Origin: an uncultured Flavobacteriaceae bacterium
GTDB lineage: Bacteria > Bacteroidota > Bacteroidia > Flavobacteriales > Flavobacteriaceae
DNA length: 36,212 nucleotides
Direction: 5' to 3'
NCBI GenBank assembly: GCA_947494565.1
Contig: CANLVG010000017.1
Span: forward strand, 1 to 36,212
Shown: positions 9,212 to 17,294 of the stretch, piece by piece
How positions within the stretch are numbered: position 1 is the first letter of the stretch
How the letters are laid out: every line of letters begins with the position of its first letter
Notes under the pieces: model-generated
The model's input: the letters and a program-made list of their open reading frames with translations, nothing else
The model's database searches: none
Told to the model about the DNA's origin: nothing
Made by a program: the position numbers and the translations under genes

Positions 9212-10120
9212 ATGGAAGAAAAAATGATGATCATCGACCCGCATGTGCATATGACATCCCGAACAACGGATGATTATGAAGCCATGGCAAAGGCCGGTGT
9301 GGTTGCCCTTATCGAACCTTCTTTTTGGTTGGGCCAACCTCGAACACAGGTGGGCTCTTTTCAAGATTACTACAGCAGTCTGGTCGGTTGGGAACCCTTT
9401 AGGGCCAGCCAATTCGGTATTCAGCATTATTGTACTATTGGTCTGAATTCGAAAGAGGCCAACAATGAGGCATTGGCCGAGCAGGTAATCGAATTATTAC
9501 CCCTCTATGTTCATAAGCAAAATGTGGTGGCTATCGGTGAAATAGGTTATGATGACCAAACCCCGGCGGAGGACAAGTATTTTAGAATCCAATTGGAGAT
9601 GGCCAAGGAGCTCGGTATGGTGGTACAAGTACATACGCCACATCGTGACAAAAAAGCCGGTACCATAAAAAGTATGGAAGTCTGTTTGGAACACGGTCTG
9701 GATCCATCAATGGTTGTAATCGACCATAATAATGAGGAAACGGTACAAGAGGTTTTAGATCGCGGCTTTATCGCCGCTTTTACCATTTACCCCAAAACAA
9801 AGATGGGCAATGAGCGAATGGTAGAGGTGGTCAGGAAATTCGGCAGTGATAATATCATCGTCGACAGTTCTGCAGATTGGGGTGTCAGTGATCCGTTGGC
9901 AGTTCCGAAAACGGCTTCCCTGATGCTTAAAAGAGGCATCGATCGCGCAGATGTGGTTAAAACCTGCTATAAAAATGCACTCGATATTTTCGGAAAAAAC
10001 GGAAAAATGAAGGAGTCGGACTGGTTGAACCCAAAGGGAATCAATCAGACACAGTTGTACAATGATAATAGTGTACTACGCGGACAAGAACCCAAGGTGG
10101 ATATTGATAAGATCGTTTAA
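9212..10120 (+). CDS. eboB: EboB, TatD-like metal-dependent hydrolase
   Basis: This 302-residue amidohydrolase-fold protein keeps the TatD metal ligands: HVH at 11-13 (DPHVHM), Glu110 in AIGEIGYDD, His141 and His144 in VHTPHRD, DH at 171-172, and a late Asp in DSSADWG. TatD relatives hydrolyse nucleic acids or small cyclic substrates; the Ebo version has an unknown substrate. No signal peptide, so cytoplasmic. Alternative starts exist at Met5 and Met6, just before the first metal motif. Its stop codon directly abuts the eboC start codon, pointing to translational coupling. Confidence 0.9.
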   Translation: MEEKMMIIDPHVHMTSRTTDDYEAMAKAGVVALIEPSFWLGQPRTQVGSFQDYYSSLVGWEPFRASQFGIQHYCTIGLNSKEANNEALAEQVIELLPLYVHKQNVVAIGEIGYDDQTPAEDKYFRIQLEMAKELGMVVQVHTPHRDKKAGTIKSMEVCLEHGLDPSMVVIDHNNEETVQEVLDRGFIAAFTIYPKTKMGNERMVEVVRKFGSDNIIVDSSADWGVSDPLAVPKTASLMLKRGIDRADVVKTCYKNALDIFGKNGKMKESDWLNPKGINQTQLYNDNSVLRGQEPKVDIDKIV

Positions 10121-11011
10121 ATGAACCCGATTCTTATAGGGTATTTGCGATTAATGCGCCCGGCCAATTTGCCTACGGCAGCGGCCGATATTTTGGCAGG
10201 GGTCGCCCTATCAAGCTGGTTCATCGGTGCCGGGGTGTCATCTACATCGCTTTTTCCCATTCTTTTTTTGGTGATTGCTTCTGTATTTCTATATGCTGGT
10301 GGTGTAGTGTTGAACGATGTATTCGATTTTGAAATCGATAAAGTAGAGCGACCGGAGCGAGCGCTTCCTAGTGGTTTGATCTCCGTAAGGTCCGCGGCTC
10401 TATTCGGGGCGGTTTTGCTGAGCATTGGAGTGGTTTTTGCCTTTTGGGTGACTTCCCTGAGTGGCCTAATTGCAATCGCCTTGGCTTTAGCTATATTGGC
10501 CTATGACGGTTTTTCAAAGAAATATGATTTTTTAGGTCCCTTGAATATGGGACTCTGTAGGGCATTGAACCTGTTGCTTGGTATTTCGATCGTTTCTCAA
10601 TTGCCGAATTGGGAGTATGCCTGTATTCCTTTGATTTATATTTTTGCGATAACATTGATCAGTAGGGGGGAAGTGCACGGTGATAACAAGAAACATTTGG
10701 TATGGGCGGGCTTCGTATACGCTTCGGTAATTTTTATCGTTGTGGTTATGGCCCTCTATAGAACCGATAGTGTTATGCAGACCATTCCCTTTCTGACGCT
10801 TTTCGCATTTTTGGTCTTTCGACCTCTGGTCAAGGCGTATCATGAGAATTCTCCAATGAATATCAAAAAGGCCGTTATCAGCGGAGTACTTTCAGTGGTG
10901 GTCTTGGATGCGGCAATTGCATCGGGTCACACCGTGTGGTGGTATGCTGTACTCATTCTTTTGTTGTTGCCATTATCCATACTTTTATCAAAACTATTTG
11001 CAGTTACTTAA
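10121..11011 (+). CDS. eboC: EboC, UbiA-family membrane prenyltransferase
   Basis: The 296-residue integral membrane protein has about eight or nine hydrophobic helices. The first Asp-rich motif of UbiA prenyltransferases, NDxxDxxxD, is exact at 65-73 (NDVFDFEID) and is followed by the usual KVERPERALPSG. The second motif region appears as LAYDGFSKKYDFLGPLNMGLCRALN. Family members transfer an isoprenoid chain from a diphosphate donor to an acceptor in the inner membrane. Neither donor nor acceptor is known for EboC; a product of EboD is a reasonable candidate acceptor. The ATG starts immediately after the eboB stop. Confidence 0.92.
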   Translation: MNPILIGYLRLMRPANLPTAAADILAGVALSSWFIGAGVSSTSLFPILFLVIASVFLYAGGVVLNDVFDFEIDKVERPERALPSGLISVRSAALFGAVLLSIGVVFAFWVTSLSGLIAIALALAILAYDGFSKKYDFLGPLNMGLCRALNLLLGISIVSQLPNWEYACIPLIYIFAITLISRGEVHGDNKKHLVWAGFVYASVIFIVVVMALYRTDSVMQTIPFLTLFAFLVFRPLVKAYHENSPMNIKKAVISGVLSVVVLDAAIASGHTVWWYAVLILLLLPLSILLSKLFAVT

Positions 11012-11020
11012 ATTCAGTTG

Positions 11021-12178
11021 ATGTCTCAGACACCTATAAAACAAGACTTTTCCGTTACTTTTACGTATCAACTCTACTTTACGGAGCATCTTTTCAATAT
11101 TGAAAATCCACTCTTCAAAACGGTGGTGGAAGGGTACAAAACACATACCCGCCTAAAAGTACTTTTTGTCATTGACCATGGGGTGGAACGTGCACATCCT
11201 GAACTTCGGAATTCAATAGTGAACTACTGTAAGTCGCATTCGGAATGTTTGGAGTATACTGCAAGTTTGGTCATACCTGGGGGTGAAGTATGTAAAAATG
11301 ACCCAGAAGCCGTGCAAACCGTACTCAGGGCTATCAATGAAGAACATATTGATCGGCATTCCTTTGTTGTTGCCATTGGAGGTGGTGCTATCATTGATAT
11401 GGCTGGTTATGCCGCGGCAATAGCACACAGAGGCGTGAAGCTGATTCGAATACCGACCACCGTACTCTCACAGAATGACTCGGCCGTAGGGGTGAAAAAC
11501 AGTGTCAATAGTTTCGAAAAGAAGAATTTCCTGGGCACCTTCGCACCCCCTTATGCCATTATAAATGACACGGTTTTTTTACACACCTTGGAGCAGCGAG
11601 ATTGGATTGCCGGTATTGCAGAGGCCATCAAGGTAGCCTTGATCAAGGACCGTGCTTTTTTCGAGTATCTTGAAGGGAATGCAGAGGGGCTCAAGAATCG
11701 CGAGATGATTCCAATTGAATATGTCATTTATAAATGTGCTGAAATGCATATGCACCATATCGCCCAAGGGGGTGACCCTTTTGAAAATGGATCGTCGCGA
11801 CCTTTGGATTTTGGGCATTGGGCAGCACACAAGATGGAACAAATGTCCAACTATGAGTTGCGACATGGCGAGGCTGTGGCCAAAGGTATTGCTTTGGATA
11901 TGGTCTATGCCCATTTAACGGGATTGGTGTCAGAAACCGTTTTGAATCGTATTCTTAACGTGATGAAGGCCATCGGTTTCGATTTGCGGATACCGGTTTC
12001 TACGGATCAGGAGATGGACACTCTCTTATTGGGCATCCAAGAATTTCAAGAACATCTTGGAGGCGAGCTTTGTATTACCCTGATTTCTGAAATAGGAGTA
12101 AAGCGCGATGTCAACAGTATTTCTTACGATACGATGAAAAGAGCCATTACGGAATTGAATCATACCTATCTAAACTAA
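11021..12178 (+). CDS. eboD: EboD, sugar-phosphate cyclase of the 3-dehydroquinate synthase superfamily
   Basis: I start this 385-residue protein at the ATG at 11021 rather than the TTG just before it. It has the NAD-binding GGGAIIDMAGYAAA, then RIPTTVLSQNDSAVGVKNSVN, AEAIKVALIKD, DFGHWAAHKMEQ and RHGEAVAKGIALD, i.e. the cofactor and metal-ligand frame of sugar-phosphate cyclases. The VGVKN and DFGHWAAHK wording is closer to the C7-cyclitol synthases (2-epi-5-epi-valiolone synthase-like and EboD) than to housekeeping AroB. It likely cyclises a sugar phosphate such as sedoheptulose 7-phosphate, but substrate and product are not proven. It lies 9 bp after eboC and 6 bp before eboE. Confidence 0.9.
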   Translation: MSQTPIKQDFSVTFTYQLYFTEHLFNIENPLFKTVVEGYKTHTRLKVLFVIDHGVERAHPELRNSIVNYCKSHSECLEYTASLVIPGGEVCKNDPEAVQTVLRAINEEHIDRHSFVVAIGGGAIIDMAGYAAAIAHRGVKLIRIPTTVLSQNDSAVGVKNSVNSFEKKNFLGTFAPPYAIINDTVFLHTLEQRDWIAGIAEAIKVALIKDRAFFEYLEGNAEGLKNREMIPIEYVIYKCAEMHMHHIAQGGDPFENGSSRPLDFGHWAAHKMEQMSNYELRHGEAVAKGIALDMVYAHLTGLVSETVLNRILNVMKAIGFDLRIPVSTDQEMDTLLLGIQEFQEHLGGELCITLISEIGVKRDVNSISYDTMKRAITELNHTYLN

Positions 12179-12184
12179 TCTCAA

Positions 12185-13390
12185 ATGCGCATCAACGATA
12201 GTGCTCATCTGACCTATTGCACCAACATTCATCCCGGTTCAAATTGGGAACGCACGTTCAGCAGCTTGAAAGCTTATGTACCCTTGATCAAAAAGGAAGT
12301 GGCGAACGAGCAGGCTTTTGGTCTGGGGCTGCGCCTGTCTAACAAGGCCAGTGAAGAATTAGGCCTGGGCCCTCGGCTCAGTGAATTTAAAACCTGGCTG
12401 CAAGAAAATGATATATATGTGTTTACCATGAACGGTTTCCCCTATGGGAATTTTCATGATGAGCGCGTAAAGGATAATGTGCATGCGCCTGATTGGACAA
12501 CAAAGGAGCGCCTAACCTACACCAGACGTCTCTTTACCCAATTGGCGGAGCTACTTCCCGATGCTATGGACGGGGGGATTTCGACCTCTCCCATTTCGTA
12601 CAAACACTGGCATATATCGCAAGATGCAAAGCACCAAGCGTTTACAAAGGGAGCTGCGCATTTGTGCGAAGTGGTGCTACAACTACATGATATTGAACTG
12701 CGCACAGGAAAATACCTGCACCTTGACTTGGAACCGGAACCTGATGGACTCATTGAGAATTGTGACGAGTTCTTGTTCTTTTTCGATACCTATCTGCTTC
12801 CGATAGCGCAAGAGGCCTTGGTCAAAGAACTATCCATTTCAACGGAGGAGATTGTAGCTTTGGTGAAGCGCCATATTACCATGTGCTATGACATCTGCCA
12901 TTTTTCATTAGCCTATGAAGAACCAGAAAGCACATTTCAAAAGCTTTCGGAATGCGGAATCGGCATTGGAAAAATCCAGGTCAGCGCCGCATTGAAGATT
13001 CTATATGCCGAGGACGAAATGGAGGCCATTTGGGAATCACTGGCCCGCTTTGATGAACCGACCTATCTGCATCAAGTCACTGAAATGATCGACGGAAAAG
13101 TACATACCTACAATGATCTGCCTATTGTTTTAAAAGAGCGCAAGGTGTTTACCGAGCTGCGCGCGCACTTTCATGTACCCATTTTCTTGGAACAATTCGG
13201 CAAATTGTATTCTACCCAAGATCATATTCTAAAGGTGACCGAATATCTTAAAGGGAAGACCATATCGAATCATTTGGAAATAGAAACCTATACTTGGGAT
13301 GTGCTACCGAAAGAGTTGAAGAAAGACCTATCGGATTCCATTGTCCGAGAAATCGAATGGTTAAAGAAAATAGTGATGTTCAATGCGTAA
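12185..13390 (+). CDS. eboE: EboE, xylose-isomerase-like TIM-barrel protein
   Basis: The 401-residue soluble protein opens with LTYCTNIHPGSNWE, typical of EboE, and contains TIM-barrel strand/metal motifs such as YVFTMNGFPYG, HLDLEPEPDG, TMCYDICHFSLAYEEP and GKIQVSAALK. The His, Glu and Asp residues in these segments could bind a divalent metal. It resembles xylose isomerase-like proteins, so isomerisation or epimerisation of a sugar or cyclitol phosphate is plausible; no reaction has been established to my knowledge. It follows eboD after 6 bp and overlaps eboF by 8 bp (ATGCGTAA at 13383-13390), a sign of coupled translation. Confidence 0.9.
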   Translation: MRINDSAHLTYCTNIHPGSNWERTFSSLKAYVPLIKKEVANEQAFGLGLRLSNKASEELGLGPRLSEFKTWLQENDIYVFTMNGFPYGNFHDERVKDNVHAPDWTTKERLTYTRRLFTQLAELLPDAMDGGISTSPISYKHWHISQDAKHQAFTKGAAHLCEVVLQLHDIELRTGKYLHLDLEPEPDGLIENCDEFLFFFDTYLLPIAQEALVKELSISTEEIVALVKRHITMCYDICHFSLAYEEPESTFQKLSECGIGIGKIQVSAALKILYAEDEMEAIWESLARFDEPTYLHQVTEMIDGKVHTYNDLPIVLKERKVFTELRAHFHVPIFLEQFGKLYSTQDHILKVTEYLKGKTISNHLEIETYTWDVLPKELKKDLSDSIVREIEWLKKIVMFNA

Positions 13391-14753
13391 GACAGTCGTA
13401 ATCAATGTGGTCGGTCTGACCAAGCGCTTGATCGGGGAACACACTCCCCGTATCAAATCCTTTCTTGAAAAAGGAAAACAGGCGGTAATCCATCCGGTAT
13501 TACCGGCGGTCACCTGTGCCGCGCAATCTACTTATCTCACTGGAAAAAATCCTTCCGAACATGGTATTGTGGGTAATGGTTGGTACTTTAAGGACGAATG
13601 CGAGGTCAAGTTCTGGCGGCAGTCGAACAAGTTGGTGCAAGGTGAGAAATTATGGGACGTACTCAAAAGAGAAGACCCAAAGTTCACCTGTGCGAACATG
13701 TTTTGGTGGTATAATATGTATTCTACGGCGGACTACAGTGTCACACCCCGCCCAAACTATTTGGCCGATGGCAGAAAGATTCCCGATTGTTACTCCCACC
13801 CTGCGGAACTGCGAGATACCCTACAAGACCAACTGGGCACTTTTCCGTTATTCCATTTTTGGGGGCCTAAGACCACGATTAAGTCGAGCCAATGGATTGC
13901 AGATGCCACCATCAAAACAGATGAGTTGCATCATCCTACGTTGACCTTGGTATATCTGCCCCATCTCGATTATAATATACAGCGCTACGGACTTGACTTT
14001 AATGTCATTGGCAAAGATTTGGAAGAAATCGATGCGGTCGTAGGCCAACTCCTATCACACTATGAAAATCAGGATGCCCATATCGTCCTGCTTTCGGAAT
14101 ACGGTATTACGGATGTTGACCATCCGGTTCACCTCAATCGCGTGTTGCGAAAGGAAGGATATGTAAATATTCGTACAGAAAGAGGGCTTGAACTCTTGGA
14201 TGCAGGAGCCAGTCAGGCTTTTGCAGTAGCTGATCATCAAGTGGCACATATCTATTTAAATGACACTACATTGAAGGCGAAAGTCAAAAAATTGATTGAA
14301 GACTTGGATGGTGTCGAAAGGGTATTGTCAGACGAAGAAATTGCCAATGCAAATTTGGATCACCAACGCTGTGGTGACCTCGTGGTCATTGCCGATTCAC
14401 GCTCTTGGTTTACCTACTACTTTTGGTTGGATGATAAGAAAGCACCTGATTTCGCACGTATGGTGGATATTCATAAAAAGCCAGGGTATGATCCTGTCGA
14501 AATGTTGACCGACCCCAAAGACCCATTTGTGATGCCCAAGGTTATCGGAAAACTGATTCGCAAAAAATTAGGGTTTAGAACGGTGATGAACATCATTCCC
14601 TTAGATGCCAAATTGGTGAAGGGCTCGCATGGAAGAATTCCAGAGGATGAAGATGACTACCCCATTTTTATAACGAATGCGACAACAATGGAAATCGACC
14701 CGAAAATTGATTCGACAGCGGTTTTCGAGGTGTTAAAGGCTCATGTTACCTAA
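13383..14753 (+). CDS. eboF: EboF, alkaline phosphatase/nucleotide pyrophosphatase-superfamily protein
   Basis: This 456-residue protein has the type I phosphodiesterase/nucleotide pyrophosphatase fold: PAVTCAAQSTYLTG with a threonine in the nucleophile position, SEHGIVGNGWYF, LPHLDYNIQRYG, LLSEYGITDVDHPV and a late GSHGR. These supply the Asp/His ligands of a two-metal site. There is no signal peptide, so unlike many relatives it should act in the cytoplasm. It may remove or hydrolyse a phosphate or phosphodiester on the pathway intermediate. It closes the cluster; 32 bp further a gene on the other strand ends, and I see no strong terminator between them. Confidence 0.9.
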   Translation: MRKTVVINVVGLTKRLIGEHTPRIKSFLEKGKQAVIHPVLPAVTCAAQSTYLTGKNPSEHGIVGNGWYFKDECEVKFWRQSNKLVQGEKLWDVLKREDPKFTCANMFWWYNMYSTADYSVTPRPNYLADGRKIPDCYSHPAELRDTLQDQLGTFPLFHFWGPKTTIKSSQWIADATIKTDELHHPTLTLVYLPHLDYNIQRYGLDFNVIGKDLEEIDAVVGQLLSHYENQDAHIVLLSEYGITDVDHPVHLNRVLRKEGYVNIRTERGLELLDAGASQAFAVADHQVAHIYLNDTTLKAKVKKLIEDLDGVERVLSDEEIANANLDHQRCGDLVVIADSRSWFTYYFWLDDKKAPDFARMVDIHKKPGYDPVEMLTDPKDPFVMPKVIGKLIRKKLGFRTVMNIIPLDAKLVKGSHGRIPEDEDDYPIFITNATTMEIDPKIDSTAVFEVLKAHVT

Positions 14754-14785
14754 TCTTGCTTGTTCGGCCGATAGCGCTCGTTACA

Positions 14786-15073
14786 TTAAGCCCTAAGTGA
14801 AGAGAATTCACTTTTCAGTAGATTGAGTTTTAGCTGCAACTCATTTAGATGTTGAGCAGAGACCGATTCTTGGGATACTAAGCGGTTGGCCTGAAAAATA
14901 CCATAATTCAAAGAAATTGTGAATGCTCGGGTTTCTTCATACTTGTGACTTCTCAACTTTCCGGAATAATCCGCTTCAAAGGCCATTCTCAAATTATAGA
15001 ATTTTTGCACTAAGCTTGTCGTACGATCATTGATGTTTTTAGACTTTGAAGTTTGCTCTTTCGTGGTCATCAT
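14786..15073 (-). CDS. Hypothetical protein, about 95 residues, helical
   Basis: I do not recognise this protein. I start it at the tandem ATG at 15073 (MMTTKEQ); a longer frame reaches 15181 but its first 36 residues look like untranslated sequence. The protein is hydrophilic, with predicted helices rich in Leu, Glu, Gln and Lys (HLNELQLKLNLLKSEFSSL) and a Tyr/Phe-containing middle part. There is no signal peptide. It lies convergent to eboF and downstream of the OmpA gene on the same strand, 282 bp away, so probably has its own promoter. It could be a small regulatory or structural helical protein. The frame runs uninterrupted and ends cleanly, which is the main support. Confidence 0.5.
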   Translation of the reverse strand: MMTTKEQTSKSKNINDRTTSLVQKFYNLRMAFEADYSGKLRSHKYEETRAFTISLNYGIFQANRLVSQESVSAQHLNELQLKLNLLKSEFSSLRA

Positions 15074-15190
15074 AGGGTTTACGGAATTAAAAGTTTGGGT
15101 CGATATTTGAAAGTTATCATTCGAATACCTCTTCAAATACGCACTAATTATTTTTAGAGCCAACAATAATCGACAAAACACAATAATCTG

Positions 15191-15331
15191 ATGTTAAGAA
15201 GTTTAGATATGATCCTCGAAAAGAAATGGGTTGCTATCGGAAATTCGCTTTTTGGTTTGAGCGGTCTAAGCGCTATTCCGATGCGAACGGTTTTGAAAAA
15301 TGAGGAGCACCAAACGACCCCTCCTATCTAG
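15191..15331 (+). CDS. Possible 46-residue small protein
   Basis: An open frame from an ATG at 15191 to a TAG at 15329-15331 encodes MLRSLDMILEKKWVAIGNSL followed by a Gly/Leu-rich centre (GLSGLSAIP) and a polar tail. It occupies most of the gap between two minus-strand genes and has no family I know. A weak TATTTTTA (one mismatch to the -7 consensus) lies near 15149-15156. It may equally be chance in an intergenic region. Confidence 0.22.
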   Translation: MLRSLDMILEKKWVAIGNSLFGLSGLSAIPMRTVLKNEEHQTTPPI

Positions 15332-15355
15332 AATTTAGTGTCCCGCGAATTTGGG

Positions 15356-17284
15356 CTATTCGACCAAAATAAACTCGCTTCTTCTGTTCTTTCGGTGTTC
15401 TTTCTCCGTACATTTTATGGTGCCATCGCAACGGTTCGTTAGTTGCGATTCTCCCATTCCAACACTGGAAACCCGTGTAATGGAAATGTCTTTAGATAGC
15501 AGATAATTTAAGGTTTCCCGAGCCCTTTTTTGAGAAAGTACTTTGTTGTAAGCCCTATGTCCTCTACTATCGGTGTGTGAACGAATTTCAACTTTGGCCT
15601 TGGGATATGTATTGAGATACGCGATTATTTTTTCCAAGATCATTTTGGCATCATGACGCAAATAAGATGTATTGAAATCGAAATAAATGGGGTTCGTGCC
15701 TAGGTGTTTTGTCAAATCGGTGCCGATTGGGGTTCCATTGTCTTCCGGTACAAGGTGCAGTACGATATTGGAGAAATCCATTGTACCCATTGAAATTGTT
15801 CTCTTATCTGACGCATATCCATCTTTTGAAGCGACCAATACATAATCGGTTTCTTGGCACTCAGTAGTCAGGGCATATTCGCCGTTGGCATCGGAATGTG
15901 TTTCATCTCGGATACTGCCGTTTCCATCCAGTAAGGTGACCGTAGTATTTTGTATAAAGGCATCCGTTTCCTTGTCTTTGACAACTCCCGCTAGATGAAT
16001 AAAGCAGCGCGTATCCAAGGCTTTAAGCTCCGTAAGGGCATAAATGTCATCGCTTCCCATTCCGCCCGCTCGATTGGATGCAAAATACCCCTTCTTGGTA
16101 TTCGGATTGATAATGAAAGAGAAATCGTCGGCAACACTGTTCAGCGGCTCCCCCAAATTAACGATTCGGCTACTTTCTATAGTTTTCAAATCCACGGCAA
16201 ATATGTCAAGCCCTCCTAAACCCGGATGACCATCTGAAGCGAAATATAGAATGTCATCTTCAGTAACGTATGGGAAAGTTTCACGACCACCGGTATTGAT
16301 TTTTGCCCCAAGGTTTTTTGGTACGCCAAAACTCCCATCGGGATGGATATCCACCACGAAAATATCGGATTGCCCTTGTGTCCCTTCGATATCCGAAGTG
16401 AAGTAGAGCTTGTCTTCCGCTTTGTTCAATGCTGGATGGGCTACTGAATACCCTTCTTGATTAAAAGGAAGTTGCTGTATTCTTCTCCATTTTCCATCCT
16501 CGAACACGGCGCTGTAGAGCTTTAGTCTACTGATTCCTTTGGAGTCTCTTCCGAATGTTTTTCCCTTTTCCCTATTCCGCGTAAAGTACACGGTTTTACC
16601 ATCTTGTGTAAAAGCTGTTGATGACTCGTGTAGTCTCGTATTGAGCTTATCGGAAAAGCGCATGATCCTGCGAAAGCGGCCTTCCTCAGTACGCGTTGCC
16701 ATATATAGGTTCAAGAAGCGTTTTTTGTTCCAGTTGTGGGTACTATTATAGATAATCGAACTATCTCGCGCCGTGGAGAAAACAATACCATCTAGACGAA
16801 AGGAAGGGGCGAAATCCGATTCTATTGAGTTAATGGCGATATTTTCAATTTCGTAACTCCCCTGTTTTTCTTCAATACTCCTTTTGAAACCCTCGAAGGT
16901 CATCCCCATTTTTTCACCGTTGCGTTCGTATATTTTACGTAAAACGGCCGAGGATGCCTCATAGTTCTTTATAGACCCCAAGCTATTGGCGTAGCGGTAC
17001 ATATGTTCGGTACCTAGAGGTTCGGTATCGTTCTCCGAAACCAATCCATACCATTTTGCTGCTTCTGAATAGTTCGCGTTGAAATAGTTGGCGTCACCAA
17101 GATTGCGATAGATTTCCGGAGAAGTGGTTCCTTTCTTTACCAGATCCTCATAGTTTCGAATGGCTTTGATAAACTCATAATTTTCGAAACTCGTTTTAGC
17201 GCGGCGTTCTCTTCGATCTTGCCCTTGAACTGCAAAGACCAAGAATAGGGTTGCGAGAATTGGATATGTTCGTATGTTTCTCAT
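15356..17284 (-). CDS. OmpA-family outer membrane protein with TPR, PD40 propeller and CNA-like domain
   Basis: The 642-residue protein has a signal peptide (about 1-21, ending near AVQGQ). TPR-like helices follow (about 30-120: YEDLVKKG, YRNLGDANYF). WD40-like PD40 repeats occupy roughly 150-400 (YFTSDIEGTQGQSDIFVVD, YFASNRAGGMGSDDIYAL). A carboxypeptidase-regulatory-like domain covers about 415-500, and the OmpA peptidoglycan-binding domain is C-terminal (YFDFNTSYLRHDAK, IRSHTDSRGHRAYN, SQKRARETLNYL, VGMGESQ). In Flavobacteriia such proteins lie beside PorP/SprF genes and anchor type IX secretion-linked surface or gliding proteins to the cell wall. It is 10 bp downstream of the PorP/SprF gene, on the same strand. 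Confidence 0.93.
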   Translation of the reverse strand: MRNIRTYPILATLFLVFAVQGQDRRERRAKTSFENYEFIKAIRNYEDLVKKGTTSPEIYRNLGDANYFNANYSEAAKWYGLVSENDTEPLGTEHMYRYANSLGSIKNYEASSAVLRKIYERNGEKMGMTFEGFKRSIEEKQGSYEIENIAINSIESDFAPSFRLDGIVFSTARDSSIIYNSTHNWNKKRFLNLYMATRTEEGRFRRIMRFSDKLNTRLHESSTAFTQDGKTVYFTRNREKGKTFGRDSKGISRLKLYSAVFEDGKWRRIQQLPFNQEGYSVAHPALNKAEDKLYFTSDIEGTQGQSDIFVVDIHPDGSFGVPKNLGAKINTGGRETFPYVTEDDILYFASDGHPGLGGLDIFAVDLKTIESSRIVNLGEPLNSVADDFSFIINPNTKKGYFASNRAGGMGSDDIYALTELKALDTRCFIHLAGVVKDKETDAFIQNTTVTLLDGNGSIRDETHSDANGEYALTTECQETDYVLVASKDGYASDKRTISMGTMDFSNIVLHLVPEDNGTPIGTDLTKHLGTNPIYFDFNTSYLRHDAKMILEKIIAYLNTYPKAKVEIRSHTDSRGHRAYNKVLSQKRARETLNYLLSKDISITRVSSVGMGESQLTNRCDGTIKCTEKEHRKNRRSEFILVE

Positions 17285-17294
17285 GGGTTGTACT

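Noticed and set aside
11021-12178. Reading this gene as the shikimate-pathway aroB
   Set aside because: The motif wording (VGVKN, DFGHWAAHK) and the flanking eboC and eboE genes fit EboD; an AroB role would not explain the context.
15074-15181. N-terminal extension of the small hypothetical gene
   Set aside because: The tandem ATG at 15073 is a better start; the preceding residues look like translated leader sequence.
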